A stretch of DNA of 64,000 bases from Bagarius yarrelli (GCA_005784505.1 VCAZ01000113.1:1325001-1389000); one strand, 5' to 3'; shown: positions 36,164 through 48,837, numbered from the stretch's first letter. A program made the numbers and translations. Notes: generated by a model not told the origin, from the letters alone.

Positions 36164-36244
36164 GATAATTTGATAAAACATCTGAAAATAAAACACAAAA
36201 GTAAGCCTGGAGAATTTGCCGCTAAAGTTAACGTTAGTACTCGG
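36164..36244 (+). pseudogene. BED zinc-finger fragment of a hAT transposase
   Basis: The plus strand reads DNLIKHLKIKHKSKPGEFAA, matching the C-terminal half of a BED finger (NL..HL...H) as found in hAT transposases and ZBED genes. The preceding Cys pair is not seen in frame. Flanking 35,520-35,600 and 36,660-36,800 hold AAGTAAAAGTAAA-like motifs typical of fish hAT ends, so a decayed element of about 1.3 kb is plausible. Confidence 0.55.
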
Positions 36245-39200
36245 CAAGTAGTCATTGTTTGCAAGCATTACACTGAATCCGTGCTAAGGCACAACCTGCT
36301 AGCTACAGAAAGATTATAACATGCAAGCTATCGAGATCGGCAACATAAGCTTATCTCTTGATGACTTATGACTACCTTACGGTCATAAATTATGACCAGT
36401 AGCGCGTAAATGTACATTTAAAAAAATCCAGTAGCAGAAAAGCTAGTTTACTATTAGTTTTTCAAACTGTTGCATGTTTGAGCATGCACCACTGAGTGTA
36501 GGAAATTACATACCGCACGGGTCTACAAAGCGTGGTTTTAGTCGTTAGAAGGCTGCTTAAGTAGCAGTCGCAGTAAAATTTGTGTGTTGTTCCACCAATG
36601 AAATAATTTTAAAGACATTACTTTTATAATTAGCATATAATGGTAACAGAGGAATGCCCTTGAATGTAGCGAAGTAAAAGTAAATTTCTCTGATTCAAAA
36701 TTTGAGTGAAAGTAAACGTAAGGACAGTCAAATCGACTCTTAAAGGTATTTTTTCCTAAAAATCTACCTAAGTAAATGAAACAAAATAAAATGTAACTTG
36801 TTACAATCCTGTTACTATATTGTTACTAATAGTGACGCATTGAAGGTAAATTGTTGTCGTTTTTGCTGTTTATCCTGACCGTTCTAACCAAGAAATTTAA
36901 TGTAGCTTTTATTTTACTATCTTTGATATGAGCCTAAAGCAAGTATATTCCACCTCACTGATCTTCATCCATGTCTATTGTAATATGAGCATTTTAACTG
37001 ACTTTAAAAGAAACCCAGGATGATCAGGGATAAAATTTCTGACTATTGAAACCAGATTAAATGTGTGAGACTATTGCAAGTCTACCTTGCTCCTCTTAAG
37101 TCTGTCTTTCTTGGCACTCTTCATTCCATTCCTGTGGGGAAGTGAGAAAATCCTAATTCCCACCTGACAACAGGGCATATTGGACACGATCTTGGGCACA
37201 GTGCCGATAGTGCTGAATATCTTAGCGCACTTATTTCAGAAGTGCAGATGGACACTATAGGTCATTACTTTTGAAGACAGAAACTGCCCACAAATTCCTG
37301 CCTTTTAGAATTAATGTTAGGTGAGTTCTAGAATATTTGTGTAGGGTTATAGGTCTTTTTTCTTTTTTTTTTTTTTAAGCAACTCAAGTTGCTATCAGTT
37401 GTATAAAAACTCTGCCGAAGAAAGTCAGCAAAAAGCCACAAATGTAAATGTAAAGTATGCACGATAGTTTCTGCAGGGTAGAACATGTTTAAAAGTGCTA
37501 GGTCAATAACATGTTTAATTATTGCACTGGAGTGCTATCCCATGAACCACGAGTGAAAGTTCATTCGCTTCTTAAATGCTATGTTTCTTTGTAGATGGAT
37601 TATACACACAGCATGTAAACGCTTCTAAGATCCCAGTGAATAAATGCCCAGTAGTCGTTGTAACATTTACTCCAGAATTAACCTGATTTTCCCTGTTGGA
37701 ATTTGGTTCAGCCTTTTTATCAGCTCCAGTAAGAGACACAGATACACATAATGTAGGTCTACTGCAATGAAGCCAAAATTCAGCCCATTTAAATCCTGTT
37801 TAAATGAACTGCTTTAACAAAAATGCAACCCAACAGATTGCAGTGTTCTGTTTTTTTAATGACAAATTATTTATGGTTATATATTTTATTTTTTTCAACC
37901 TTAAACCTTAAAGCACTGTGTGCAAGGAATTAAAGGAGGCATTGATCTGTTTTTTTACGATTGCATAACAAAAAGCAGCATCATATCCACATTTTCCTGC
38001 TCATACATTAACAGGGATGCTGAAAGAACTATGGTCCTTAAATACAATTATTATAAAATCAACTATTTTATGTTTATATCAACAAGCTGCTTGGAAAGTT
38101 TGCATGCCATATGCACATACTAAAAGAACCCACAAATTTAGGGCCTCATTTTCTCACTAAGCATCGTTGGAACTACAATAGTCGTTATTTTGTGGTTGGA
38201 AGAGAATAAAATTATGGGTTCTGGCTATAAACAAGATGAAATGATCAGCAAAAGAACTGCTGCTCTGTGGCCAGGGAGTGGCTTTGGCAAATATTTGAAT
38301 ACAGTGTTTTGCAGAAAACTATGGGCACACCATTAGTTTAAGCTTAAAATATTGTTTGTTGTGGACATAATTTGTTTATTTTAATTTCCCAGAAAGAGTT
38401 ATTATTTTCGTTATGATGTGCCGTCTTTTCCAGGGTGGTAAGAAAGTCTATTGTGTTTCCACACACCTGCAACCACCTCCATCTGAGCAATGTGGACCTT
38501 CATGCACTGCTGAACTGTAACAGATCTTTACAAAGCTCTACAAATATCTGCTCTATTGAGGGACCGAAATCCTTCGAACTATGAAGTAGCTTTCACGCTT
38601 CCAAAATCAATAGCCAAACCTCCAGTCAGCAGGCCAGTCGCGGCTTCAAACCACCCAGACGAATGCTAATTTGATTAAGCTGGTACATTCTGTGCGTGTC
38701 CCTCTAGCCACGCTTGAGCATTTCTCACAGTGGGACATTTTAAATCAAGCGTGGGTAAATATTAGAGGAGACAAAATTCTCCAAAGGTTTAAGATGAGCA
38801 GGAGATCGGAGAAGGAGTTAGCTGTGAGAAAATATTTACGTGTGGCAAGCCTCCGTGAGGAGCCGCTGCATGGTACAAGGCCACAGTGTGTGTTCGATGT
38901 TTGTCTAAGTAGCTGTGTCAGAACCGGGTGAAACGGCATTCTGTTTTGGCAAATGGTTTGACATTTAGCACAGAGATCCAAATTGCTGTGGGTTATTTTG
39001 CAACAGCACTCGAATTGCATTTCTTTATGAAATCTAAAATCGAATCTCAAACTATAAAAAAAATAAGCAAAAACCCAGATCAGCGGTTACTGAAAAACTC
39101 ATACCAACCCTTCGGGCACCAACAACCCTTCAGCAGTTAGTCACTGATGTTTGACCCAAGCTCTTGACCCATATCTGTGTTGTTTTATGGCTTCCGCTGC

Positions 39201-39340
39201 TGTCACATAGTTAAAAGAATACAAATGTAACCACATACTGGCCTTTCTATACATCCACAACATTTATACTACATAATACGTACTACTTTAACATTTATGC
39301 CACGTAATACGTATGCAAAAACTCTTACAAGCTTTTGCAA
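36245..39340. other. nongenic interval
   Basis: Long AT-rich stretch without exons I can support. Frames at 37,920-38,123 and 38,671-39,140 have no family signature. 38,700-38,950 is more balanced and may be a unique regulatory block. Confidence 0.35.
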
Positions 39341-39343
39341 TCA

Positions 39344-40550
39344 TTAAGGGTGCAGTGGGACATTTTGGAAAAGGACATTTTGATTAAAGTCTTTTTTGGT
39401 CCTTCATTGAAAGTTTTTGTCCCTTCCTTCGCGGTTTAAACCCACGCCTTATGAACTACACATACTAGATGACCAGAGACAACATTACTACAATACATCA
39501 TAAAGCATAAAAATACCAAACTTTTAAAAAATAGTACCTGATAAGACACTGCTGCTGTAGTTGAGCTAATTTGTACACAAGGTACACAAGCTACATAAGC
39601 TATGAGTTACTATTAAAACACACCAAAATCCAATCACACCATATTCCTACTTGCCCCCCCAAAAAATACTGTAACTATGAGGTCATCTTTTAGACCCTTT
39701 GACTCCTGTAGTCGACTCTAGCGTGAAAACTCTTTTTAATCCAGGCTCTTTTTAAGTAGTACTTGAGCATGCTGATGACTGGGTTGCCAGACAAAGTTAA
39801 AGCTGTGTATTCAATAAACTCCCAAATCCCATTTGGTTTGTGGTGTCACCTTTCAAACCTGGGTGCCAGACTGACCCTAAGTTTTGTCCGTGTACCCAGT
39901 CCAAATCAAATTCCAAAAATCAAATCACACCAAAATACAATCACACTATATTCCTACTTGTCCAAAAGAAATACTGTAACCATGACATCATCTTTTAGAC
40001 CCTTTGACTCCTATAATTGTCTCCAGCGTGAAAACACCGATGTTAATTTGAGTTTCCGCTCTGTTTTAATCCAGGCTCTTTTTCGGTTGTACTTGAGCAT
40101 GCTTGAGGGTTTCCAGATATAGTTAAATCTGTGTATTCCAAAAACTCCCAAATCCCATTCGGTTTCTGGTGTCACCTTTCACACTTGGGTTTTGTTTTCA
40201 AAAGAGCCAAACTGACCCAATATTTTGTCCACGTACCCAGGCCAAATGTTACTTTCAAAGTCAAATTTCAAATTACTTTCAAATTTGTCCAAATAAATGG
40301 GATAATTCTTAATCTGGCAACCATGGCTGATTGCGTATCCTGTCTGCTCTGGGTTTGCAGAGGTACACAAATAAATACGTTGACAGACCGAACATTTTGA
40401 TTGAATGATGTTTATTTTGGTCCTAGACCCTCCACAGAATATATAAATACATTTAAACCACTTAAGTTAAAGAGTTCTATCAAGATTAAAGAGACTTCAA
40501 ACCCGCAGAACAAAAATGTTTTTGAACTAAATTACCTACCGTGCCTTTAA
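39344..40550 (-). mobile_element. TTAA-flanked Kolobok/T2-like element, copy 1 (expanded)
   Basis: Bounded by TTAAGGGTGCAGTGGGA at 39344 and GTGCCTTTAA ending at 40550, with TTAA at both edges and inverted AAGG-type ends. It aligns in reverse orientation to 62,461-63,118 (CAACATTACTACAATACATC; AAAATACCAAACTT; GAGTTACTATTAAAACAC). It holds an internal tandem duplication (39,622-40,255) absent from the other copy. No transposase is present. Confidence 0.78.
39622..40255. repeat. internal tandem duplication, two units of about 300 bp
   Basis: Unit 1 (39,622-39,905) and unit 2 (39,925-40,255) share TATTCCTACTTG, TTTTAGACCCTTTGACTCCT, AATCCAGGCTCTTTTT, ACTTGAGCATGCT, CTCCCAAATCCCATT and GTGTCACCTTTC in order. 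Confidence 0.9.
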
Positions 40551-40609
40551 TATAAACAATGATGGAATTATTTCAGAATGTATGCGGTGCAACAGAACAT
40601 TGTCTCCAG

Positions 40610-40870
40610 CCTAATAACCTGACGTAACTTCTTCATAAAGCACAGCTAAAGGGCATATATTAGCTTCTCAAGTCTGTGGGTGGAATTACCATCTGCGCTC
40701 AGAAATAGAGACGCGCGCTTTAATTCCTGGGTGGCATATTAAGGACAGGTGCTTTCCGACGCTCACATGACATAGTTTTTACCTCGAGAGTGTTCCAATA
40801 TAATTAACCCATTTCCCCACATAGACAACTTTTTTTGACTCTGAGACACTCTCTTTATAGTGGAGTTGAG
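40610..40870. promoter_or_regulatory. candidate conserved noncoding element
   Basis: Unique block with GGCATATATTAGCTTCTC, ACGCGCGCTTTAATTCC and CATATTAAGGACAGG. Confidence 0.38.
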
Positions 40871-41014
40871 AAATGATCCAATGCCATATCTGTGATGGGC
40901 TGATACATATCCAGGCATCCCAGTTCTCTAGTACTGATCGTAGATTAAAAAGTAAACATAATTGCAGTTGACTTATGCTTTTAAAAACGTTTTTATTAGC
41001 TCAATATCATTTAA

Positions 41015-41350
41015 TCTCAAGATATCACGATAAATGGGTCAGGATACAATATATTACCAAATATATTGCAATACAATACATTGCAAAATGTGAAACAAAT
41101 AGCCGGAAATACAACAGATTCAAAACTGGAGGCACTGTTTTTTTGCCATCTGCTTTTAAGACAACGGCTATATGTGTCAGTGACATTTACAGAAGCGGAG
41201 TAGAAAGTTGTATTATATAAAATTATATTTCATGCACTGAGGGTTTCAGTTAAATATTTAAATAAATCTAAGGTTAGAATAGGGTAAGAATATCGATGTA
41301 GTATTAGGAAAAAATATTGCGATTAGTTAGTTGTATCTATTTTTACACAG
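41015..41350 (+). mobile_element. CACGATAT-type DNA element, family H
   Basis: Inverted relative to 25,745-26,175. It has ends TATCACGATAAATGGG, ATATTGCAATACAATACATT and ATATTGCGATTAG and shares the internal GACACAT/AACCCTC block. Confidence 0.72.
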
Positions 41351-41855
41351 CCTTACTGTTGATTAAATCAATAACTTTGACTTGATTACTGGTGATGATA
41401 AAATTATATTTCGGTTCGGTAGCTGGCCAGCCTAGTTGGTTTGCTGAGGCAAAGGAAATCCTAGACAAGCGTTCAGCCTTGCAGCGCTGTGTGTTCCCAC
41501 CCAGAGAGATGAAAGTTGACTCAAAACCAGCTTTTAAGTTACGACTCCTGCTATTTTATAGCATGTTATTAATTTTTTTAATACTTATGATGCTCCTAAG
41601 TGGGTCTAAGTGCAGTTCTGAATGTTTCCAAAAAGTGCAGAAACATGGTAAGGCATTCAAAGCGCTTTTACTGTATCTACACCCAGCAGCTCTGAGCTAC
41701 TATGAGTAGTGCTCTCTTATTCAGCGTAACGTTATGAATATACGATAGATTCACTATAAAAAGCCACTGGCTTCTGTAGTATCTCCTTCATCTTTTAATA
41801 TTTCCCTTTTTTAATTTCTCCCTCTCACTCGCTAAGATATGTTTTCGATTAAACA
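41351..41855. other. nongenic interval
   Basis: A 105-codon plus frame (41392-41709) contains a hydrophobic stretch but starts within element-flanking DNA and matches no family I know. Not called. Confidence 0.35.
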
Positions 41856-41859
41856 AGAA

Positions 41860-42260
41860 GCCATTTGGGGGTAGTGTGGGGGGTTGTGGCTGTTAATTGC
41901 GCAAGGATGTGGCTGGAGCTAAATCAGCACTGCACAGAGGTCATTAGTGCTTCGTGAGTCCTCTCGGCTTCGTTTGTTAAAAAAAAAAAAAAAAAAAAAC
42001 ACTCCTAGCTGCCCCCCACATCTGTTGTGCAAATTCTTCTTTTAATTTAAGTTCATTCGTAATGCTCGCCACAGTCTACTGGAAATAATCTTCCGCCTTC
42101 ATCTTCCATCTGCCATTATCCTCTCCGTTTTCATTGTGCAGTCGCACATTGTCCAACCAGACAACTTCAATTAAAAAAAGGGGGAATAAATCTGGACGTT
42201 CACCAATTGATCCATTATTCTGCCATCCGTCTCTCACCAAGAATATTTATATAGGCTGAT
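41860..42260. promoter_or_regulatory. candidate conserved noncoding element pair
   Basis: Two unique blocks split by a poly(A) tract (41,979-41,999). The left has GGCTGTTAATTGCGCAAGG. The right has CTTTTAATTTAAGTTCATTC, CATCTGCCATTATCC and CAACTTCAATTAAA. Confidence 0.42.
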
Positions 42261-42299
42261 TAATCTTTCTGTTGATGCATGGAGATGATTACATTAAAA

Positions 42300-43726
42300 A
42301 TATCAGAGCAAAGTTGAAGTCCACTGATAGTTATGTTTAACACACACACACATATGTATGTATATATGAGAGAGAATAGGAGGTTTATTATCTTCATGTT
42401 GTTCTCTGTAGCTTCCAACAGGAGTCCAGATGTGCATGTGTTTTCGGTGTGTATGAAGAACTCAACATGTGTTTCTCATGAAAGCCTCCATGCCACACGG
42501 GACTGGTGCACGACCACTATAAAAAACAAGAGGGCGGAGGGACGAGGGGTGGCGTTACGAATAGTACCACATGTCATGTTAGAGGCAGAAGCGTTGATCA
42601 ATTGCACTGTGGACTAGCACATCCCGGCATTCAAAAAAACTTACAGAAATAGTTCTTTGCTACACTCATTAGACAGAAAGCTAATGTTTTTAATATAACC
42701 TTTTTTTTTATCAATCTAAGAACTGCATTTTGAATAATAACCCAGACTGGGCCGCTTTCCCAGGGTAATGGTCCACCCCCATGCTGAGCGTTGTCCAGCA
42801 CGCGTTCGCTTCCGTGAGACAGAAGTAGTAACAAATCAAGAAGGCAGAAGCTGATTTTTCTAAAGCCTAGTGGGAGCTTGTGCAAGCAAACCCTGTGGTT
42901 CAAATTGTCTGACTGGCAAAGATTTCACAAACTGAAAATATGCATTCTTGTATCTACTCCAAGCTTGTTGGCTTATGGCGGTTTTTGGAGCAGTTGCACA
43001 TAGCGAGCGCTGAAAAAAAGATCACTTTGATAACTTGAAAGAACTGTTGAATAAGCCGTTTCTTCTCTCTGTTTCTGGCTCATCTTGTGATCTGAGCGTT
43101 GATCGTCTGATTGATTTGCTCGTCTTTCATGAACAATTTGGATGAAATAGTGTTTCATGATCATAAAACAGCGACGCCTCATTGTTCAGCCAATGGGCAA
43201 TCAGAGGAACAGCTGGTTCTAATAAAACTTTTTTTTACCTTTAGGGTACGAGTTAAACAGCTGATTGCACACAGTTTTGTTATTGTCTAGTTTTTGACTA
43301 AAGAATATTGCAAAACAAGCACAAGAAAGCAGAATTGGGTGAGCTGACTTGGCAAGTGTGAGCAGTTTTAAATTCCCACATAAATAACCACAACAGAATG
43401 TTATGAGACGAAATGTGGCACTGTGCTCAACAATAAGCCAGTGTTTTGTATATTGCAAGAAAAAGATTGATGGTTCGCCTTAATCCAGTTGGCAAAGAAC
43501 TGGGTTCCAAATGACAAAAAGGCAAAAAGTCTCAACTTTGACCTATTTTCACCCTAGGAAATTTATCGTTGTGGAGAAAACAAAGCTGTATTGTATTTGT
43601 TGTTTTGACCTCAATTGTACCATTAATCTTCAACATATTTTGTGGTTAAGTCTGCCAACCAGTTCAGTGAGGTCAATTGTATATGTAGCCTATGTGTTTT
43701 TTAAGGCATGTATGTACAGATCAGAG

Positions 43727-43766
<40 letters not shown>

Positions 43767-44400
43767 GCGAGCGAGCGGGATGAGGCAGAGAACGTGTCTT
43801 TAATGTGGGAAGCCAAAATGTTCAGTCATAGTGAGAGAATGGCTCCGATCCCACAGCCCTTGTGTCTCATTAAGCCTCTTCAAAACTCATCTGCAATGGT
43901 GTGTGTGCTATTACGTGTACAGTACATGTGTAAAGAAGCCACAAAATGACAAAGAAACCACTAGATATGCTGGAACTGCACATATTAGTGGGGACTGAGG
44001 ATGGTTCCAGGCTGTTGACTGCAGTCCTCATTTGCAAAAACCAAAGAATTTCTGCTAAATGTTCCTGCTTTTATTCTTCCCATATGGTAGAGTTAAAGCA
44101 ACGTGACCTCTACCCTACTTACAAGGCATACAACGGTAAGGTTTAGATTGCCTTTAAGCAGATTCTACAGCGTAGTCTTCTGGACAGCTTTGTAAAGCAT
44201 AAAGATGGAGGCACGTCTTCGACCGCTTCTCATCTTGGTTCACGTTTCTAAGGGTTTACAGTTCATCCTCTACTTCTAAGAACCACTGGCCTTCGAGTTT
44301 GAACTGGATTAGATGAAAGACAACAGCTCTACGGATGCCGTTGCTCTTTGTTGACCTCTACATTAATAAAGTGGAGGCTGTGGTCTGTGTTTGGAATATT
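42300..44400. other. nongenic interval
   Basis: No exon or repeat family recognised. It includes a (GA) array at 43,728-43,762. Short frames at 42,333, 42,631, 42,973, 43,219 and 43,511 lack family features. Confidence 0.35.
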
Positions 44401-44409
44401 TAGACTCCT

Positions 44410-44610
44410 GGAGAAAAGGAAAAGTCCAAATTTTTGTGCGCCAACGGCGAGTTTTATGTCAGGAGTATTAATTTATGATTTTCATCACAGCTGGTGACCC
44501 CGTCACCTCGATTAAAATGCAGGCTTTGTAATTTCATGGTTAATATTCAATAGCCACTTGTCCTCTCTTCATGAAGTGCGAGAATATGAGAATATCTTCA
44601 GGGCTTTGCT
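44410..44610. promoter_or_regulatory. candidate conserved noncoding element
   Basis: Unique block with GGAGTATTAATTTATGATTT, GTGACCCCGTCACC (GTGAC/GTCAC arms), CGATTAAAATGC and GGTTAATATTCAATAGCC. Confidence 0.4.
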
Positions 44611-44724
44611 GGAAAGTATGTGTGTGAATAGTAATTTACTGGGTGTCCAGAATACTGGACATTGTTGGACATGTTGTAGCTAAACTTGTTAACAGTTTTC
44701 TAAAAAGTGAACGCTCTTAAAAAG

Positions 44725-45115
44725 AAAACTCTGCCAAAATAGTATGTACCACATTAGTATATAAATGGAATTCAGACGTACTACATCCGCCATGTTGATA
44801 TTTCATTACATGACCTACGATATCACAGCACCCCAGATTTAAAGATGGATTATGTTAAAGAAGGCCAATGGGTTTTTTTTCTTTTTGATTTGCTTAAAGC
44901 TCCTTAAATCATTTTAAAAGTATAGCCGCTGCGTTCCACTATATCCTCATGTGACGTGTCTTCTCTCCAGTGGGCTCATGGGATATGTGTTCAAAATCTG
45001 TGCGGAGTAGTAGATCATCCAGGAACTTTTTGCGTACAGTATTTGACATACTAAGGATTTGGACCGTTTCAGGTACTATATAGTATAGAAGTATACGATT
45101 TCGGACAGAGCCATT
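44725..45115 (+). mobile_element. MITE-like repeat, family M
   Basis: Reference copy: GTACTACATCCGCCATGTTG, ACATGACCTACGATATCACA, GGGCTCATGGGATATG, GAGTAGTAGATCATCCAGG and the end GTATACGATTTCGGACAGAG. Non-coding. Confidence 0.72.
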
Positions 45116-45119
45116 GTCT

Positions 45120-46190
45120 GCATCCGGTCTTTAGCATCAAAAAAAGAGAAACTGAAGTACCGGCTCTTCCCTTACTGGTGCATTAGCCTGGGCAAGCATT
45201 TCTACTCAACCACTTTGGCAGCTTCTATAGAGTGCATCAAAGTCCACTCGTCTCTGTTTTCCAACAAAAGCCGCTTAGATCAGAGAAAAGCAGAGCACTG
45301 AGGCAAAGTCCAAGTTTGAGCATCTGTTACAATCGCTGGCACGATGGTGAACCACTGATGGCTGATTATACGACAAGTAGCCTTAATAATGACCTGAAAA
45401 TCCACCCAGTTGTCAATGAATATAAAATTTGATATACATTATACATACAGTAGGGACAAGCATTTTTGGATGCTGACCATGGGACCATATTTGAAACGTC
45501 CCCACGGTCTTCAACAGTTTTGAAGCCCACAACCATATTTTGCAGAGTCCACAAACCTTTGGCTGTAATAGAAAAGTAACCGATATTCAACTCATTGTAA
45601 TTTGAATTTTGTTATTCAAAAGATCACGGACCACCGATTAAATCACAGACCACCAAAATATAGGAATGAAACGGCTGGGGTCGTTAACCCAGATGAGGAT
45701 TTTCCTCTTTGTTAAACTTCTTGAAGAGTCTTCCCTGTGCTAGTAAATATATTGCTGCAATTTTACATTTTTTGTTCAATAGAAAATATAAATTCAAATC
45801 TAGTCCCTTAAAAAGTCCATTAATGTAACGTCAAATATAAGTATTTGCCATAAGTACAGTGTAAACTTGTTGAAATTTTTAAAACAAGAAAAAACATGCA
45901 GTTTTGGTCGAAAAAATGATTTAACACATTAATCTGATGTCATAGGTCACATGACCATGCCAAAAATAATGAATGTAGTAGGTTGGGTTAAATCTTTACT
46001 ACACACACATACTGAGAAGTGGGTACTAAATTGAATACAGTAGTTAATGATTGAAATGCAACCGGTACTGAATCAAATATAATAGTGAGTGAATCATAAC
46101 TTAAATTCAAAAGTCACTGAATCAACTGTAGTACTTAATGTGACGGTACACACTTTCAAAATAAACACAAGTTGTTTTGAAAGCTGCTGT
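45120..46190. other. nongenic interval
   Basis: No exon or repeat recognised. It could hold further mdfi 3' UTR only if a distal poly(A) site were used. Confidence 0.35.
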
Positions 46191-47744
46191 TTTATTCCAT
46201 AGTTTTTAGATTTAAGAATTTTACAAGAATCTCACCTTTTGGTCAAGTTTGAAGTATTTTATATCCAGTTCCTTTTTTTTTGTCACCAAGATGTAAACAT
46301 TATTGACTATTAAGTACATGACTTATTAATTTGTTCGTGACCTTTGGTTCAACTACACACAAGAAAGGCCAAAAAAAAACAAACCTTGCATTAGCAATAA
46401 TAAAGATTAATATATGCTCCTAATTGATGAGTCGACTAAATTCGAAAGAAATTCACACATCAAATAGCTAAAACATTTTAAGCTCACTGGAGAATCAAAA
46501 AACAAAGATCCAGCGATTAAATTATTTCAGTCTCGTTAATAAATCAGTGACCCAGACAATGATCAGACAAGAACAACTGTATACTAAAAATGGTTATAAA
46601 TGTTGAAGTCAAATTATAAATAAGCGAATGATAGAACAGTTAAAGAATGCTGGTATTTTAGACTCCAATTTCATTGACCAAAACTGAAATTTCCTTTTTA
46701 ATCACTGCCATTATTTAAAATATATATTTTTTTTACTTTCTTTCTTATTTTTTTTATTTATAATATGTATATCTATTGTTTTCACAGCATTCTGGCTGTT
46801 TGGAACATGGCTTTAATAACAAACCTCCAGCTTTACAGAACAATTAGAAATCAGAGCCATTAATACTAAATCATAGACAGTAAGCAAAGTAAAAATCACA
46901 GGATGAGATGAAGAGAGCGACATTGATCTCTCTGTTCACATGCGTTAAATATAAGGTCTCGTTAAACCTGTGCATCACACCAAATCTTAAATTAATCGCA
47001 GCTATTTTTTCCAGCTCACGTCCACTCCAGTCTTGTGCTCAGTTTATGGACAGCAGAATACTACAGTAAGTGTGCATGTCTAGAAAGAACCTTTTTCCCC
47101 CTCTATTAGTATTGTACATTGTGTCTATGTCTTAGAAGACAAAAAGTCAGAAAGTGCTGTCGGCGTAGCCAAACCGATAAAGTCAACTTTGGTTACAGTT
47201 TCCTGGAGATTATAAATGGAAGCTGAGTCAAAAAGTCAAAAAGTACGACATGTTTAAAAAAATTCTCATTCAAGCATGATTTTTGGGAATGTAGTAATGG
47301 GACTTGGGTTAAAAAAGTGCAGATTGTTTACCCATGAATTTGTGAGATGAAGTATGAATTTTCACATTGGGATTTGGTGCAGCAATGTTTTGAGCCACGA
47401 AGTACGGATTTATTCTTGGATTAATGTGTAAGCTAACATGAACTCAAATATAAAGGACCTGATTAGTTTACAATGTCTGCAACTGTTGGTAATTTAGTAT
47501 GTCTCTATAATTACTTAAGATAAATCGGACAAAGAGTTTTAAAGCAAACTGCAGAAAAGTCTGAGGCTAAAAATCTCTGACCCACCAAAACGAAACCCAG
47601 TGGCCGAACTCTGGCAAACAGAACTGGACTCTGAATCTCATTGGCTAACCATCTCGAAGCCCACTAAGGAATCATCTGGTCGCATTTTCCACCTAGAACT
47701 TCTATCACAAAATTGTGAACAATGCGGTGCCCCCTACAGAGGGC
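46191..47744 (-). other. mdfi: mdfi 3' UTR region with candidate poly(A) signals
   Basis: Downstream of the mdfi TGA the minus strand carries AATAAA at 47414-47409 (about 330 nt past the stop), 46758-46753 (about 1 kb) and 46196-46191 (about 1.55 kb). Which is used cannot be told from sequence. No other gene is seen in this interval. Confidence 0.5.
46780..47060. promoter_or_regulatory. possible conserved block near mdfi 3' end
   Basis: Unique sequence with GGCTTTAATAACAAACC, AGAGCCATTAATAC and AAATTAATCGCAGC. It lies within the longest possible mdfi 3' UTR, so it may be transcribed. Confidence 0.28.
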
Positions 47745-47998
47745 TCAGGATGAGAAGCAAAGGCCGCAGCATTCCATGCAGATCTCGAGGCAGTCGGCCG
47801 ACTCGCAGCAGGCGTCGATGATGCCACAGTCCATGTCGCACGGAAGCTCGCAGTCGCCACATTCTTCCGAGCCGCAGCAGCAACAGAAGCATGACTCATC
47901 GGAGGAGCAGGAGCCGCATGTTGCGCAGTCTAGCACGATGTTGCACAGCATTAGAAACTCGCAGAACAGGCAGGCCAGGATGCAATGCACACAGCAGT
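47745..47998 (-). CDS. mdfi: mdfi terminal coding exon (I-mfa cysteine-rich domain)
   Basis: Last coding exon of MyoD family inhibitor (I-mfa), which binds myogenic bHLH factors and other transcription regulators, holding them in the cytoplasm or blocking DNA binding. The exon encodes the 84-residue I-mfa domain with 25 cysteines. It opens with DCCVHCILACLFCEF, contains LDCATCGSCSS and a CCCC run, and ends ESADCLEICMECCGLCFSS followed by TGA (47747-47745). The LDCATCGSCSS block and LCFSS ending fit MDFI rather than its paralogue MDFIC, as I remember those families. The acceptor is TTAG at 48000-47999 after a T-rich tract. The exon begins in phase 1, so the first Asp codon is split, matching the donor at 48838. 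The open frame on the opposite strand is a compositional shadow. Identity is very secure; only the N-terminus of the gene is missing. Confidence 0.96.
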
Positions 47999-48837
47999 CT
48001 AACACACAAACAGAAAACATTAGGAAATTTTGGAAAAATCAATGTTACTGTAATAAAGTATTTGCTTACAGTCATTAACTACATGTTTCCACCAGCAATG
48101 TGGCAGTAACAAAAAAGTCTTAGCATTGACTGGTGATTTACGGCATAATTCTTTCTCCAAGGCAAAAAGAAAAACTTTTTTGCAGCTTAAGTTGCCCTTC
48201 AATCATGCCAGTTCAATCATGAGTTTTGCATGTTCTCTTTGTGTCTGTATGCATAATTTGGGGTTCTTTTGGGGCATCAGGAAGACACCATCACTATGCA
48301 TGGTACTGAAATTGCGTTTAAACGCTTGCTTGCATCTTTACTTTCGTGGTCTGGCAAAATAGGTTATAGGAAGCAGCAGTAATGATTTACACGAAAATCA
48401 ATTTCTCAAACATCCTCATGTCCGTTATTAGTCTTCACGGGACAAGTTTGATCTCCCACAGTAGGTGGGTCTCCTTTCTTGGCCCTCTATCAAATGATAC
48501 TAACCACTAATTTGAGGATCCTCTGCTTTAGTCGTTTATATATTACAATATTGTGCTTTTCAGACCTATTGACCAAAATCTAACACCCCAGATTTGAGAA
48601 TTGACTGTTTGTTAGCTGCCTAATATGTCCCACCCCTTTCGTACCTTCGTAATGAGTTAATCAGTTAAGTTTATCTGTCAGACATGTTAACTCTGTTTTA
48701 TGTACAATAATATTTAACACTCTCCCTACTATCTAGTAAAGTTTTTGATATGGTATCCTTAGTTCATGGGCTGTTGGTAGAGTTGTGACAGAAAATGTAA
48801 TTATTAATAGGATCTGATAAAAGCTGATTTTACCCAC
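47999..48837 (-). other. mdfi: mdfi intron between the last two coding exons
   Basis: An 839-bp phase-1 intron with GT donor at 48837-48836 and AG acceptor at 48000-47999, preceded by a T-rich tract on the minus strand. I see no repeat or coding exon inside it. Confidence 0.88.

Noticed and set aside
37370..37455. A further family A SINE copy
   Set aside because: Only AAATGTAAATGTAAA and a faint GTCTGCC-like motif remain; too decayed to support.
39622..40255. A CRISPR-like or satellite array
   Set aside because: Only two long diverged units, inside a eukaryotic transposon copy.
41392..41709. A small membrane protein gene (105 codons)
   Set aside because: A single hydrophobic run only, with no similarity I know and no supporting signals.
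47600..48078. Plus-strand open frames over the mdfi exon
   Set aside because: They are antisense to a cysteine-rich exon whose identity and splice sites are clear.
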